Below are positions 24,838-34,648 of a stretch of DNA of 64,000 nucleotides, piece by piece; position 1 is the stretch's first letter, and every line of letters begins with the position of its first letter. Origin of the DNA: Gluconobacter kanchanaburiensis NBRC 103587 (lineage in GTDB: Bacteria > Pseudomonadota > Alphaproteobacteria > Acetobacterales > Acetobacteraceae); the NCBI RefSeq assembly GCF_007988905.1, contig NZ_BJVA01000001.1:1-64000 (forward strand), written 5' to 3'. The notes under the pieces were generated by a model. The model saw nothing but the letters and a program-made list of their open reading frames with translations. It ran no database searches and was not told the origin of the DNA. Made by a program: the position numbers and the translations under genes.

Positions 24838-26319
24838 TCAGGATGCGGCTTTTTCGTTGCTGGCTGACGCCGGCTCTTCCGGCGCAGGATTTTTTGGCTC
24901 TGCCGGCGGTCGGCCATGATGACTGCCCCGATCATTGGCTTCCATGAAACGGTCTGCAAGGCTGCTGTAAAGTGAATGGGGGCAGATCATCTTTGATACG
25001 CCAAAAGCCAGAAACGACGTGGCGAGCAGGGCCAGAGTGACCTGCTGGTTATCGCACATCTCCATGACGATGATCGTCGCGGTCAGCGGCGACTGTGACA
25101 TGCCGCAGAAATATGCGACCGTTCCGAGAAGCACGACCGCACCCGGCGTCGTATGGGGCAGGAACTGCTCGACCCAGCCACCGATTCCAGCACCAATGGC
25201 GAGGGACGGAGCAAACATGCCTCCCGGAATTCCGGAGCAGTAAGAAACGACCATCGCCAGATATTTGAGGATGAAAAACGAAGCAGGGTAATGCTCCGTA
25301 CCATTGAAAATGGCACTCGCCTGATCATAGCCGGTGCCGTAGGTCGCCCCCTTGGAAACAAGTCCGATCACGGCGAGCACAAACCCGCAGGTGGCGGCAA
25401 AAGCGATCGGATGCCGCGCGGCGAACTGGCCGATCCGGCCCGGAATGCCATGTGACGCCTTGATGAGGATGGCCGAAAAGCTGCCGCCCGCCAGACCACC
25501 CAGAATGCCGCAGGTCAGAACTGCGATCCAGGCCGTTCCCACCGGAACGTCCACATCCGCATGGCCGAAATAGGTGTAGTTCCCGATCAGCGCGATCGCG
25601 GTAACGCCCGAAAGCACTACCACGGTCAGGGTGCGTCCGGAGGTCTTCTGTTCAAAGGAGTGGGACAGTTCCTCAATGGCGAACATGATACCCGCCAGAG
25701 GCGTATTGAAGGCTGCGGCCATGCCCGCCGCGCCGCCGGCGAGGATCATGCTGCGGCGTGCCGCAATGTTCGACTGTCCCAGTACGCGTGAGAAAGCATG
25801 CATGATGGACGCGCCCACCTGCACACTCGGGCCTTCACGGCCGATGGATGCGCCGCAGATCAGTCCAAACGACGTCAGCAGGATCTTGCCCAGTGACGTT
25901 CTGAGCGACAGGACACGGTCCACGACCGCGACATTCTCGATATGCAGTGTGGAAATTGTCTGGGGAATGCCGGAGCCCTGCGCACCCCGGAAGATGGTAC
26001 GCGTGGCCCAGGTAATGAGGGCAAGACCCAGCGGGGTCACCACCAGCATCGCCGCAGGGTGCCAGTCTACGATCTGATGACGTACTCCGGCTGCCCAGTC
26101 GCCGAGTCTCGCGAAGAGAACGGCAACGATTCCCACCAGCACGGCGCCCAGCCAGTAAACCGCCGTGCGCCGCCACTGGTTGGTGGTTACCTTTGCCGAA
26201 CGGCGAAGATGAAGGATGCGGTCCTTGCGGCGCATGGCATGCTGTGAAGGGCGACCATCCGCTGCCGTCGGTTCGGGAATTGGGGAGGCGACAGGCGGTG
26301 TCAGATGTGAATCGGCCAA
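24838..26319 (-). CDS. ClC-family chloride channel / H+-Cl- antiporter
   Basis: 493 residues from TTG 26319; an ATG at 26235 would give 465 and neither has a good ribosome site. About ten membrane helices. ClC selectivity-filter motifs: GSGIPQ (Ser_cen region), GREGPSVQ with the gating glutamate, and GIPGGMFAPSLAIGAGIG (GxFxP). The gating Glu suggests an antiporter rather than a pure channel. No cytoplasmic CBS domains. In E. coli, homologues serve in acid resistance, which would suit an acid-producing host. Confidence 0.93.
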   Translation of the reverse strand: MADSHLTPPVASPIPEPTAADGRPSQHAMRRKDRILHLRRSAKVTTNQWRRTAVYWLGAVLVGIVAVLFARLGDWAAGVRHQIVDWHPAAMLVVTPLGLALITWATRTIFRGAQGSGIPQTISTLHIENVAVVDRVLSLRTSLGKILLTSFGLICGASIGREGPSVQVGASIMHAFSRVLGQSNIAARRSMILAGGAAGMAAAFNTPLAGIMFAIEELSHSFEQKTSGRTLTVVVLSGVTAIALIGNYTYFGHADVDVPVGTAWIAVLTCGILGGLAGGSFSAILIKASHGIPGRIGQFAARHPIAFAATCGFVLAVIGLVSKGATYGTGYDQASAIFNGTEHYPASFFILKYLAMVVSYCSGIPGGMFAPSLAIGAGIGGWVEQFLPHTTPGAVVLLGTVAYFCGMSQSPLTATIIVMEMCDNQQVTLALLATSFLAFGVSKMICPHSLYSSLADRFMEANDRGSHHGRPPAEPKNPAPEEPASASNEKAAS

Positions 26320-26514
26320 TAGTCGAACGTCCGGCGGGAGAGGCTGCGGAAGTTACGCCCGGTTCAGACCCGTGCGCTGATGATCTGCACCTGCCACCAA
26401 CGCGGGAAGAGGGTCAAGAGTTCTCGGCCAATCAGTCCGGCGTGGCCGACTACGTTGTGCACTGTGTCATAAAACGCACAGTCAGGAAGGACGGACGCAC
26501 AGGACAACCCGGTG

Positions 26515-27408
26515 TTACGTCAGGACCAGGGCCCCGGAATGTTTGGCCTTGTCTTCCGGTTCGACATGGATGTGGATGGAGGCACGGCCGAGTTCCGAGC
26601 GGATTGCCGCTTCAATCTGGTCGCAGATTTCATGGGCGTCATGCACTGTCAGCGCACTGGGGACCACGAGATGGAACTCCACGAAAAACAGCGTGCCCAC
26701 GCGCCGGATCCGAAGATCATGGGCTTCAAGGGCGCCATCCGCACTCCCTGAAATCACGGTCCTGACGGCTTCCATCTGTTCGGGTGAGGGCGCTTCGTCC
26801 ATCAGGCCGGACAGGGAATGCCTCATCATGGAAAACCCCGCGCGCATGACGTTCAGCGCCACCAGAGCCGAGAGAGCAGCATCGAGACGGTCCCATCCCA
26901 GCAGCGGGATCAGCGAAACGCCGATGACGAGAGCCACCGTCGCCCAGACATCCGACACCACGTGCTCGCCCGAGGCCTGAAGAGCCTGTGAAGCCTGTTT
27001 CTTTCCAACCGCGATCAGGATGCGGCCCCAGGCCAGGTTGACGAGACCGGCAAGCGCATTGAGCGCCACACCGGCGAATGGAGCGTCCACGGGATCGGGA
27101 TGACGCCAGTCATGAACGGCGATAACCAGAATGCCGATGGCCGTCAGAACGACCAGAACGCCTTCGATGACTGCGGACAGATATTCCGCCTTGCCATGAC
27201 CGTAGGGATGGTTGTCGTCAGCCGGGAGTGCGGCCACGGACATGGCCCAGAGTGTGCCGATCGCCGCAACGACATTCAGAATGGTTTCGATTGCATCGGA
27301 CAGCAGGGCCTGCGAGCCGGAGACCGCATAAGCGGCATATTTGATGACCAGCACCGCCACGCTGAGCGCGATGGAAGCGCGGGCAATCGTTATGCGGGTG
27401 AATGTCAT
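26515..27408 (-). CDS. Cation diffusion facilitator (FieF-like)
   Basis: 297 residues, GAGGA six bases before the ATG. Six membrane helices; metal-site residues in LLSDAIETILN (helix 2) and SGEHVVSDVWA (helix 5), plus HPYGHGKAEYLSA. The C-terminal cytoplasmic domain carries His/Asp ligands (SALTVHDAHEICDQIE, IHIHVEPED). Exports Zn, Fe or related divalent cations in exchange for protons; metal identity uncertain. Second gene of a two-gene operon, nine bases after the CzcD-like gene. Confidence 0.9.
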   Translation of the reverse strand: MTFTRITIARASIALSVAVLVIKYAAYAVSGSQALLSDAIETILNVVAAIGTLWAMSVAALPADDNHPYGHGKAEYLSAVIEGVLVVLTAIGILVIAVHDWRHPDPVDAPFAGVALNALAGLVNLAWGRILIAVGKKQASQALQASGEHVVSDVWATVALVIGVSLIPLLGWDRLDAALSALVALNVMRAGFSMMRHSLSGLMDEAPSPEQMEAVRTVISGSADGALEAHDLRIRRVGTLFFVEFHLVVPSALTVHDAHEICDQIEAAIRSELGRASIHIHVEPEDKAKHSGALVLT

Positions 27409-27417
27409 GACATGTCC

Positions 27418-28470
27418 TCAGCAGCAGGGCTGGTGCGTGTCGCAGACCGAGGACGGTGTTTCAAGCTGGAAAGTGGGGTGGGCAATGTCAAAACGCGTCC
27501 GCAGCAGCTCCGAGGCCCGGACGATCAGTCTGTCGGCGCTGACCGGATGTGCGACATCACAGACAAGATGGACCGTCAGGGCGGTGTCTGTCGTGCTCAT
27601 CGCCCAGATATGCAGATGATGCAGCCCGCTTACCCCGTCGAGTGACAGAAGAGCAGTCTGTACGGCATTCGGATCAATACCGGCCGGAACGGCATCGAGC
27701 GCAAGATCCAGCGAGTTCCGCAGCAGCGACCATGTCCCTACCACGATGGAAACGGACACGATCAGGCTCATGATCGGATCGATGATCGTATAGCCCGTAA
27801 AGGAGATCAGCAGCCCGGCGATCACGACCGAGAAAGCCATGACCGCATCCGACGCCATATGGAGGAACGCACCCCGGATATTGAGATCGCTTGAGGCGCC
27901 TTTCATGAAGAGCAGCGCCGTGACGGCATTGACCGCGATCCCGACGAGCGCCACCCAGCTCACGATTTCTCCCTGAACCGGCTGCTGCGAAAACAGACGT
28001 AGAGCGGCCTCCCAGATGATCCCGCCCGTGACGAGCAGCAGGATCGTAGCGTTCGCAAGGGCGGAGAGAATGGTGGACCGGCGCAGACCATAAGTGAAGC
28101 GCGTACTGGCCGGGCGCGTGGCCAGTACCTGCGCCAGCCACGCTGCGGCCAGACCCAGAACATCGGAAAGATTATGCCCCGCATCTGCCAGTAGGGACAG
28201 CGAGTGCGCCCAGACGCCCCATAGCGCTTCTCCCGCCACATAAGCCGTGTTCAGGGCGATCCCGATGGCAAAGGCTGTTCCGAAATTCGCCGGCGCATGG
28301 ACATGCTGATGCCCGAATCCGAAGCCATGACTGTGTCCGTCGCAGTCACCATGGCCGTGATCCTCATGACCGTGCTGGTCATGCCCCGCATGGTCGTGCC
28401 CGGTATGGTCATGCGGCGCTGCGGTGTCATGATGCTCGTGATCGCAGGCGTGGTGGGGATCTGAAGTCAT
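27418..28470 (-). CDS. Cation diffusion facilitator (CzcD/ZitB-like) with His-rich N-terminus
   Basis: 350 residues. The first ~55 residues are packed with histidines (repeated HDHxGHDH units) plus two cysteines, a cytoplasmic metal-binding tail. Transport site residues in SLLADAGHNLSDVLGLA (helix 2) and LHMASDAVMAFSV (helix 5), the H/D pattern of zinc-specific members. The protein ends in PCC, an extra possible metal ligand. Heads an operon with the FieF-like gene, so the cell deploys two exporters with different metal sites together. Confidence 0.92.
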   Translation of the reverse strand: MTSDPHHACDHEHHDTAAPHDHTGHDHAGHDQHGHEDHGHGDCDGHSHGFGFGHQHVHAPANFGTAFAIGIALNTAYVAGEALWGVWAHSLSLLADAGHNLSDVLGLAAAWLAQVLATRPASTRFTYGLRRSTILSALANATILLLVTGGIIWEAALRLFSQQPVQGEIVSWVALVGIAVNAVTALLFMKGASSDLNIRGAFLHMASDAVMAFSVVIAGLLISFTGYTIIDPIMSLIVSVSIVVGTWSLLRNSLDLALDAVPAGIDPNAVQTALLSLDGVSGLHHLHIWAMSTTDTALTVHLVCDVAHPVSADRLIVRASELLRTRFDIAHPTFQLETPSSVCDTHQPCC

Positions 28471-28636
28471 GGAAGCCAGTTTAGCAGGGATGAGGGCATG
28501 ACCTTATCGCATGTGAGCCGACCGTCCCATCTCTATATCCTCATGCAAGACGATACGGTACGAAGCGTGGTGTCGTTAGAAGCAGAACAACGGCCGCAGC
28601 CCTCAGGACTGCGGTTATAAAGAAGGACAGAAAACG

Positions 28637-29218
28637 ATGGCTGAAAAACGTATTCTCATCATCGCGGGTGATTTCGTTGAGGATTACGAAATCATGGTGC
28701 CGTTCCAGATGCTGCTTCTGGTCGGGCACAAGGTGGACGTCGTCTCGCCGGGCAAAAAGGCCGGAGAGCAGGTCGTTACAGCGATCCACGATTTCGAAGG
28801 CCATCAGACCTACACCGAAAAACGCGGCCATAATTTTACACTGAACGCGACCTATGCAGGCGTGACGGCAGACGCTTACGACGCGCTGGTCATTCCAGGC
28901 GGACGTGCGCCGGAACAGCTCAGCACCGATGAAAGCGTGCTGGATCTGGTGCGCGCTTTCGTCGAGAGCGGCAAGCCGGTGGCCGCCGTGTGTCACGGTC
29001 CGCAGCTTCTGGCCGCGGCGGGTGTCATCAAGGGCAAGAAGATTTCGGCCTATCCCGCCTGTCGTGCGGAAGTGCTGCTCGCCGGGGCCGAGTATCAGTC
29101 CCTCCCTATGGATGGTGCCGTGACGGACGGGCAGTTCGTCACCGGCCCGGCATGGCCTGCGCATCCGGCCTGGATCGCACAGTTCCTCAAGGTTCTGGGC
29201 ACGCAGATCACACCGTAA
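28637..29218 (+). CDS. DJ-1/PfpI superfamily protein
   Basis: 193 residues, AAGGA upstream of the ATG. Rossmann-like class I amidotransferase fold with nucleophile elbow AAVCHGPQLLAAAG; Cys119 is followed by His120, as in the PfpI/YhbO/YraA branch. Early glutamate in GDFVEDYE completes the active site. Family members have been assigned glyoxalase III, protein deglycase or protease activity; which applies here is not decidable. Probably cytoplasmic. Confidence 0.9.
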   Translation: MAEKRILIIAGDFVEDYEIMVPFQMLLLVGHKVDVVSPGKKAGEQVVTAIHDFEGHQTYTEKRGHNFTLNATYAGVTADAYDALVIPGGRAPEQLSTDESVLDLVRAFVESGKPVAAVCHGPQLLAAAGVIKGKKISAYPACRAEVLLAGAEYQSLPMDGAVTDGQFVTGPAWPAHPAWIAQFLKVLGTQITP

Positions 29219-29282
29219 GGGATTTACGCCCGGCGTTCACAACACTGTGGCGAAAAATCACCTGAAATCGTAGAGAGGAAGC

Positions 29283-29912
29283 ATGACGACTTCCTCTCCT
29301 TCTCCCGATCCTCAGTCTACCCGACGTACCGGCAGTTTCGGCCGTGCTGAAGGTGTCATGGAGCGTGCCTTCTTTGCGACCCGCTGGATCGCCGCACCGC
29401 TCTATTTCGGCCTGACGATCGGGCTGTTGCTGGTGGCGTTCAAGTTCTTCCAGCAGTTGATTGGACTGGTGCTGAAGGCGACGGGGCTGGACTTCGACGA
29501 TGTCTTCGTCGGCGTGCTGGACCTGATTGATCTGGTCCTGTTGGCCAATTTGCTGCTGATCGTCATGTTCTCAGGTTACGAGAACTTCGTTTCCCGTCTC
29601 GATATCCGTAGTCATGAGGATTATCCGAGCTGGATCGGGCATGTCACGTTCGGGGACATCAAGATCAAGCTCATGGCCTCGATCGTGGCGATGTCCGCGA
29701 TCCATGTATTGGCGGATTTCATCCGCGTGGATGAGACCTCGACGCGCGCTCTGGAATGGAGCGTGGGCATTCATCTCGCTTTCGTGGTTTCGGGCGTGCT
29801 GATGGCCATCATGGACCGGATCATGGAAGGCTCACCGGATACGCATCATGCCGATCCTGCGCCGCAGGTTGCAGGAAAAGCCGCGGCTGATTCGGAGAGC
29901 GGGCACCACTGA
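29283..29912 (+). CDS. UPF0114 (YqhA-like) membrane protein
   Basis: 209 residues, GAGAGGAAGC ribosome site. Four predicted membrane helices; conserved stretches LDLIDLVLLANLLLIVMFSGYENFVS and GDIKIKLMASIVAMSAIHVL match the YqhA family of unknown function. N- and C-terminal tails are polar. Its TGA overlaps the ATG of the following dehydrogenase by one base (TGATG), so they are translationally coupled. Confidence 0.85.
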   Translation: MTTSSPSPDPQSTRRTGSFGRAEGVMERAFFATRWIAAPLYFGLTIGLLLVAFKFFQQLIGLVLKATGLDFDDVFVGVLDLIDLVLLANLLLIVMFSGYENFVSRLDIRSHEDYPSWIGHVTFGDIKIKLMASIVAMSAIHVLADFIRVDETSTRALEWSVGIHLAFVVSGVLMAIMDRIMEGSPDTHHADPAPQVAGKAAADSESGHH

Positions 29913-31519
29913 TGATCCGAGTAACTGAACTGCGCCTCCCGCTCGACCATCCGACGGAGGCGCTGCGCGACGCCGTGCTCTCGCGTCTGAACATCGCGTC
30001 CGAAAACCTGAAGAGCCTGACTGTGGCGCGTCGCGGATATGATGCCCGCAAGCGTGGCCATATCGTGCTTGTCTATAACGTGGACTGCGACGTCGCAGAC
30101 GAGGCTGCGGTTCTGGCCGCCCATGCGGGCGATCAGCATATCCGCCCCACACCGGACACGACCTACCATCTGCCTGAGGCGACGCTGCCCGAGGGAATGC
30201 CACGTCCCGTCGTGATCGGGGCCGGACCCTGCGGGATCATGGCGGCGCTGACGCTGGCGCAGGCCGGTCTGAAACCCATCATCATCGAGCGTGGCAAGGA
30301 TGTGAAGGCGCGGACAGTCGATACGTTCGCCCTGTGGCGCAAATCCGTTCTGACGCCTGAGAGCAACGTGCAGTTCGGTGAAGGCGGAGCCGGGACCTTC
30401 TCGGACGGGAAACTCTATTCCGGCGTATCGGATTCCCGACATCTGGGGCGGCATGTTCTGGAAGAATTCGTCCGTGCGGGTGCGCCGGAAGAAATCCTGA
30501 CCATTTCCAAGCCCCATATCGGCACCTTCCGTCTGGTCACGATGGTCATGTTCATTCGCGCTGAAATCGAGCGTCTGGGCGGCGAGTACCGTTTCGAGAC
30601 GCGCGTCGAAGGGTTCGAGACTGAAGGTGAGGGCACCGGGCGTCGCCTTCGGGGCCTGAAACTTTCAACAGGTGAGATCCTTCCAGCAGAACGCGTGATC
30701 ATGGCTGTGGGACATTCAGCGCGTGACACGTTCGAAATGCTGCGGGACGCGCAGCTGGAGATGGACGCCAAGCCGTTCTCCATTGGCGTACGCATCGAAC
30801 ACCCCCAGTCCGTGATCGATACGGCCCGTTTCGGGGCCAGTGCCGGTCACGAGATGCTGGGGGCTGCGGATTACAAACTCGTCCATCATGCCTCGAATGG
30901 CCGTGCGGTCTATTCGTTCTGTATGTGCCCCGGCGGTCAGGTCGTGGCGGCCACATCCGAGGAGGGGCAGGTCGTCACAAACGGGATGAGTCAGTATTCC
31001 CGGGCCGAGCGGAATGCCAATAGCGGCATCGTTGTTGAAGTGAAGCCGGAACTGGACTTTCCGGACGACATTCTGGGCGGAATGGCCTTCCAGCGCATCT
31101 GGGAAAAAGCAGCGTTCGTCGCAGGTGGCAGCAATTACAATGCACCAGCCCAGCGGGTCGGAGACTTCCTGGCCGGGCGTGCTTCCACGTCGCTGGGGGA
31201 CGTCGTGCCATCCTACCAACCGGGTGTGACGCCGACAGACCTGACGCTCTGTCTGCCGTCCTTCGTGACGGATGCCATCCGCGAAGCCCTGCCGCAGTTC
31301 GAACGGAAGCTCCGCGGTTTTTCCATGGACGATGCGGTCATGACAGGCGTGGAAACACGGACCTCATCCCCGATCCGCGTGCGTCGTGACCATGAAGGGC
31401 AGAGCCCCACACTGCGCGGCCTGTTCCCGGCTGGCGAGGGCGCGGGCTATGCCGGGGGAATCCTCTCCGCGGGAATTGATGGCATCCGCGCCGCGGAGTG
31501 GCTCGCGGCCTCTCTTTAA
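29912..31519 (+). CDS. FAD-dependent dehydrogenase (COG2509-like)
   Basis: 535 residues. An N-terminal ~90-residue domain precedes the FAD dinucleotide-binding motif VIGAGPCGIMAALTLAQAG (about 95-115). Later motifs QFGEGGAGTFSDGKL and the C-terminal GLFPAGEGAGYAGGI support a flavoprotein oxidoreductase of the COG2509 type. Substrate unknown; soluble. Coupled to the YqhA-like gene upstream. Stop codon overlaps the end of the convergent MFS gene by four bases. Confidence 0.88.
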   Translation: MIRVTELRLPLDHPTEALRDAVLSRLNIASENLKSLTVARRGYDARKRGHIVLVYNVDCDVADEAAVLAAHAGDQHIRPTPDTTYHLPEATLPEGMPRPVVIGAGPCGIMAALTLAQAGLKPIIIERGKDVKARTVDTFALWRKSVLTPESNVQFGEGGAGTFSDGKLYSGVSDSRHLGRHVLEEFVRAGAPEEILTISKPHIGTFRLVTMVMFIRAEIERLGGEYRFETRVEGFETEGEGTGRRLRGLKLSTGEILPAERVIMAVGHSARDTFEMLRDAQLEMDAKPFSIGVRIEHPQSVIDTARFGASAGHEMLGAADYKLVHHASNGRAVYSFCMCPGGQVVAATSEEGQVVTNGMSQYSRAERNANSGIVVEVKPELDFPDDILGGMAFQRIWEKAAFVAGGSNYNAPAQRVGDFLAGRASTSLGDVVPSYQPGVTPTDLTLCLPSFVTDAIREALPQFERKLRGFSMDDAVMTGVETRTSSPIRVRRDHEGQSPTLRGLFPAGEGAGYAGGILSAGIDGIRAAEWLAASL

Positions 31520-32802
31520 GAGGCCGTTTCGTCGCCTTCCATGTGCTCGCCGGGAAGTTCTTTCGGACGGATCAACGCGATCGCACCGGTCACCACACTC
31601 GTCGTCAGCACGAAAATCTCCGCTGACAGTGGCAGGGTCAGGGCCGTGGGGCCGAACATGGGAACAAATTTCTGCGCCATGCCCTGGCCGATAGAGCCAA
31701 GGGCGTAGCCCAGTCCCATGCCGAAACTGCGTGTGTCGGACGGGAAACGCTGTGCCAGATAATGCGGGACCAGCGCGAAGATGCCCGATGCAGCACCTCC
31801 CATAACAAAGGCGGCAATCAGCAGCGTGTTCCAGCCCGGCGCACTCAGGAACGGCCAGATCGTCAGCATCACAACAATAAGTGCGCTGAGCATGACGCGG
31901 ACTTCCCCAAACCGTTCGGCAAGCCATCCGCACAGGACTTTTCCGCCAAAGGATCCGGCGCAGTAGAGCGTAACGGGCCAGAAAACGGCCTGCTGGGACA
32001 GATGGTGGCTGCCGCGAAGGATGGTCGGATAATAGGTATAGATCGCGGCCTTCTGGAACTCGAGAAAACCCATGAAGGCAATGGCCTGAAAGGCCGCGCC
32101 CGTCAGCTTGAACCTGGGACGCAGTTTGGCTGGAGCACGGGGCTCGTGTCGCTGAGCCAGACGCGCTTCACGATTTCGAAGCCAGACCGGGCTTTCCGGC
32201 ACCCCGATCCGGATGAAAAGAGCCAGAAGTGTCGGGGCCAGACCGATGAAAAACAGCACCCTCCAGCCGTAATGCGGAAGAACGAGCGCCTGCACACCCG
32301 CCGCTGCGAAATAGCCGACCTCATAGCCGGACATCATGAGCGAAGACGCCATCGGGCGCGTCCAGGCCGGAACGCTTTCCATCAGAAGTGCGGCAGACGC
32401 TGTCCATTCGCCACCAAAACCGATTCCGAACATGAACTGGATTGCCATCAGCACATAAAAGTGATGTGTCAGGCCCGTCATTGCGGAAAAGACAGCGAAC
32501 CACACGACACCAAGCATGAAAGCAGGCTTGCGCCCATAACGGTCAGCCAGCCATCCCCAGCCCGTATTGCCCAGGGCCCGTCCGATGGACTGGCCCATCA
32601 GCACGGCGCCCAGATCCGCAATGGTGCATCCGAGATCATGAGCGATGTCGGGCAGCGTGAACATCAGCGTGGTCTGGTCGAACGCGTCGAGAAACCAGCC
32701 AAGAAAAGACGCAAAAGTAACCTGCCAGTATGGGGCAAGGGCACGCAGGGAGCTTCTGGACGGCGAGGGTACGGCGGCGGAGCAGGTTGTGGCATCCGTC
32801 AT
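31516..32802 (-). CDS. MFS transporter (organic acid/sugar type)
   Basis: 428 residues from ATG 32802. Twelve hydrophobic helices; MFS signatures DAFDQTTLMFTLPDI in helix 1 and GWGWLADRYGRKPAF in the 2-3 loop, then ESPVWL after helix 6. The layout resembles carboxylate:H+ symporters of the sialate/lactate (SHS/NanT) groups, but the substrate is not decidable. A GTG- or TTG-started longer product would add a polar leader and is less likely. No adjacent catabolic genes. Confidence 0.85.
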   Translation of the reverse strand: MTDATTCSAAVPSPSRSSLRALAPYWQVTFASFLGWFLDAFDQTTLMFTLPDIAHDLGCTIADLGAVLMGQSIGRALGNTGWGWLADRYGRKPAFMLGVVWFAVFSAMTGLTHHFYVLMAIQFMFGIGFGGEWTASAALLMESVPAWTRPMASSLMMSGYEVGYFAAAGVQALVLPHYGWRVLFFIGLAPTLLALFIRIGVPESPVWLRNREARLAQRHEPRAPAKLRPRFKLTGAAFQAIAFMGFLEFQKAAIYTYYPTILRGSHHLSQQAVFWPVTLYCAGSFGGKVLCGWLAERFGEVRVMLSALIVVMLTIWPFLSAPGWNTLLIAAFVMGGAASGIFALVPHYLAQRFPSDTRSFGMGLGYALGSIGQGMAQKFVPMFGPTALTLPLSAEIFVLTTSVVTGAIALIRPKELPGEHMEGDETAS

Positions 32803-33057
32803 GCAGAATGGTCCTGTATCGGCAATGGTATGATCTGTACCGAGGGTTATCAGAGACCCGGAAGAGCTCCGGACATAAAACCGTAGCAGCTTTGTCCGGA
32901 TTGATCGAACGAAGAGTTCCATCCGAACCGATGTCTATACTGATGGATCCATAAAGGACCATTTCGGACGAAGTGCATCAAAAAGCGCTGCGTCATTAAG
33001 GAAAAATTAGGCTCTTGGACCGCATTGTTCGCCCCATGAAAAACGGAGGTGTCCGCA

Positions 33058-34059
33058 TTGGATGATCTAGGACAGGGAGCGAATTTGGTGTTGGCAGCCC
33101 CTCAGGACCTGCATGCCGCTCGCACTGTGATGGACGATGGGCTGTCCGAACCGCTGGCGGGAAGTTCCGGCTTTCCACTTCCCATCACGGCGTCGAGTGC
33201 CGGAATGTTTGCGACGACCCTCAGGAGTCGGAGAGCCCGTCAGAAAAGCGCGCTCCCCCCCCTCCGGTGGCTGCCGCGTTTTATGATGGGACGGGCAGGA
33301 GCGGACAGGGTGATTGGCGCGCAGGTGGATATGAGCCAGCTCTGGCTCTCCGTACCACGGCGGACCCTGCGCAAAAGCCGGCGCAAGAGCCTCGGCCAGC
33401 AGCAGCGGGAATTCGATACCGACCTTCTTGGAAATGCCTGTGCACAGGCCGCAACGTGGCCGGATAGCATGCGACTCATGGTGTCGCTCGAGGACGATCA
33501 GGCTCCGGATGGAGATTTCAACGGCCGTCTCAACGGCGTTCTTGAAGCGAGTGGCTTTCCTGTCAGCAGGCTCGACCTGGTGTTCCAGGAGAGCGGCCTG
33601 GCTCAGGAAGACAGGGAGACTTGCTATACCCTTTCCGCACTGCGCGATCAGGGATGCCAGATTTTCCTCGGAGGATTTGGAAGTGCGCCGTCCAGTCTGA
33701 GTCTGCTGCGCGAACGGGCGGTCGGGGGGCTGCTGGACGGCGTTCAGTTCGACGTGTCGATGCTGGCACCGTCCGGAATATCATGGCAACAGTCCGGGGA
33801 AGCCCCGGTGCTGGACGAAGCAGCTGTCCTGTTCTACCGCGCGGCCCTGGAAGCCGTTAAGGCACTCGGACTGAAGGTGAGGGGTATCGGGGTCGATCTG
33901 CCGGATCTTCTGGCTTTTGCGCAGAAAGCTGGTTTCATCGAGGCGTCCGGAAGCATTTTCGCTCCCCCGGAGACGACTGCCCAGATTGGCGATCGGTTCG
34001 AGGAAACCGCAGGCCGTCCCCGTCGTCGGCGCATGGCAAGAACGGCAGAAGGCCTCTAG
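33058..34059 (+). CDS. Catalytically degenerate EAL-domain-like protein
   Basis: 333 residues from TTG 33058, supported by GGAGGT seven bases upstream; the GTG at 33049 lies inside that ribosome site. N-terminal ~150 residues are basic and unfamiliar. The C-terminal half aligns with EAL domains at LDLVFQESGL (family LxLxLTES) and LSALRDQGCQIFLGGFGSAPSSLSLL (family LDDFGTGYSSL), but the catalytic DD is GG and the EAL motif is missing. It cannot cleave c-di-GMP as written and may be a binding or scaffold protein. Divergent from the MFS gene. Confidence 0.7.
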   Translation: MDDLGQGANLVLAAPQDLHAARTVMDDGLSEPLAGSSGFPLPITASSAGMFATTLRSRRARQKSALPPLRWLPRFMMGRAGADRVIGAQVDMSQLWLSVPRRTLRKSRRKSLGQQQREFDTDLLGNACAQAATWPDSMRLMVSLEDDQAPDGDFNGRLNGVLEASGFPVSRLDLVFQESGLAQEDRETCYTLSALRDQGCQIFLGGFGSAPSSLSLLRERAVGGLLDGVQFDVSMLAPSGISWQQSGEAPVLDEAAVLFYRAALEAVKALGLKVRGIGVDLPDLLAFAQKAGFIEASGSIFAPPETTAQIGDRFEETAGRPRRRRMARTAEGL

Positions 34060-34098
34060 GGGGCTCCCGCCGCTCTGTCGGCATCGGGCAACCCCTGT

Positions 34099-34494
34099 TC
34101 AGTTGATCTTGCACTGATAGCTGAACAGGCGCTCCGGGTTTTCCCGAAGCATGGAAGCAAGCATCGGAATGACTTCCGTCAATGCCGTCTCAACGGCCTC
34201 TGGTGACTGCCCCGTCTCTTCACAGATACGGTTCATCCGGCGCTCACCCATCAGATCTTCGACCTGCTCGGGCGTAAGCGGTGTGGAAGGAGGCGTCCGG
34301 ATCTCGCTGATGGTCGTTGCAAGCTGACAGTCTTCCTTCATCATCTTGATGGTGACTTCCGTCAGTCCGGACCGGTCAGTGCTCGCGCCACTCAGCCAGT
34401 CGCCAAATCGCGTAAAAACTGAGGTTGCGGCCTGCGCCTCTGTCCGCGTTCCGCCTGTCCGAGGGCGTGTGGTGTCAGTGTTCTGTGTGGTCAT
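34099..34494 (-). CDS. Small soluble protein, possibly YidB/DUF937-like
   Basis: 131 residues, GAGGAG ribosome site seven bases before the ATG. The tail ICEETGQSPEAVETALTEVIPMLASML recalls the YidB (DUF937) repeat G-x-S-x-E-x-A...L...P, but the match is short. No signal peptide or membrane segment. Ends near the degenerate EAL gene, convergent with it. Function unknown. Confidence 0.6.
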   Translation of the reverse strand: MTTQNTDTTRPRTGGTRTEAQAATSVFTRFGDWLSGASTDRSGLTEVTIKMMKEDCQLATTISEIRTPPSTPLTPEQVEDLMGERRMNRICEETGQSPEAVETALTEVIPMLASMLRENPERLFSYQCKIN

Positions 34495-34648
34495 TGTCAG
34501 GCTCCTCTTTCAGGAGAAAACGGGCCTTTGCCGGGCTGGTGGCCCTGACGCTGGAACGTTCCTCCCGCAAAGAGGCTGCATGACCGCGCCAACACCTTTC
34601 TGTGTGATGTGTCACAGCCTCCAGCAACGCCTTTCCTGACCGTGTGCG

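Noticed and set aside
26461-26482. ACTGTG-N10-CACAGT dyad between ClC and FieF-like genes
   Set aside because: Only six base pairs with a ten-base loop and no T-run; too weak to call a terminator or operator.
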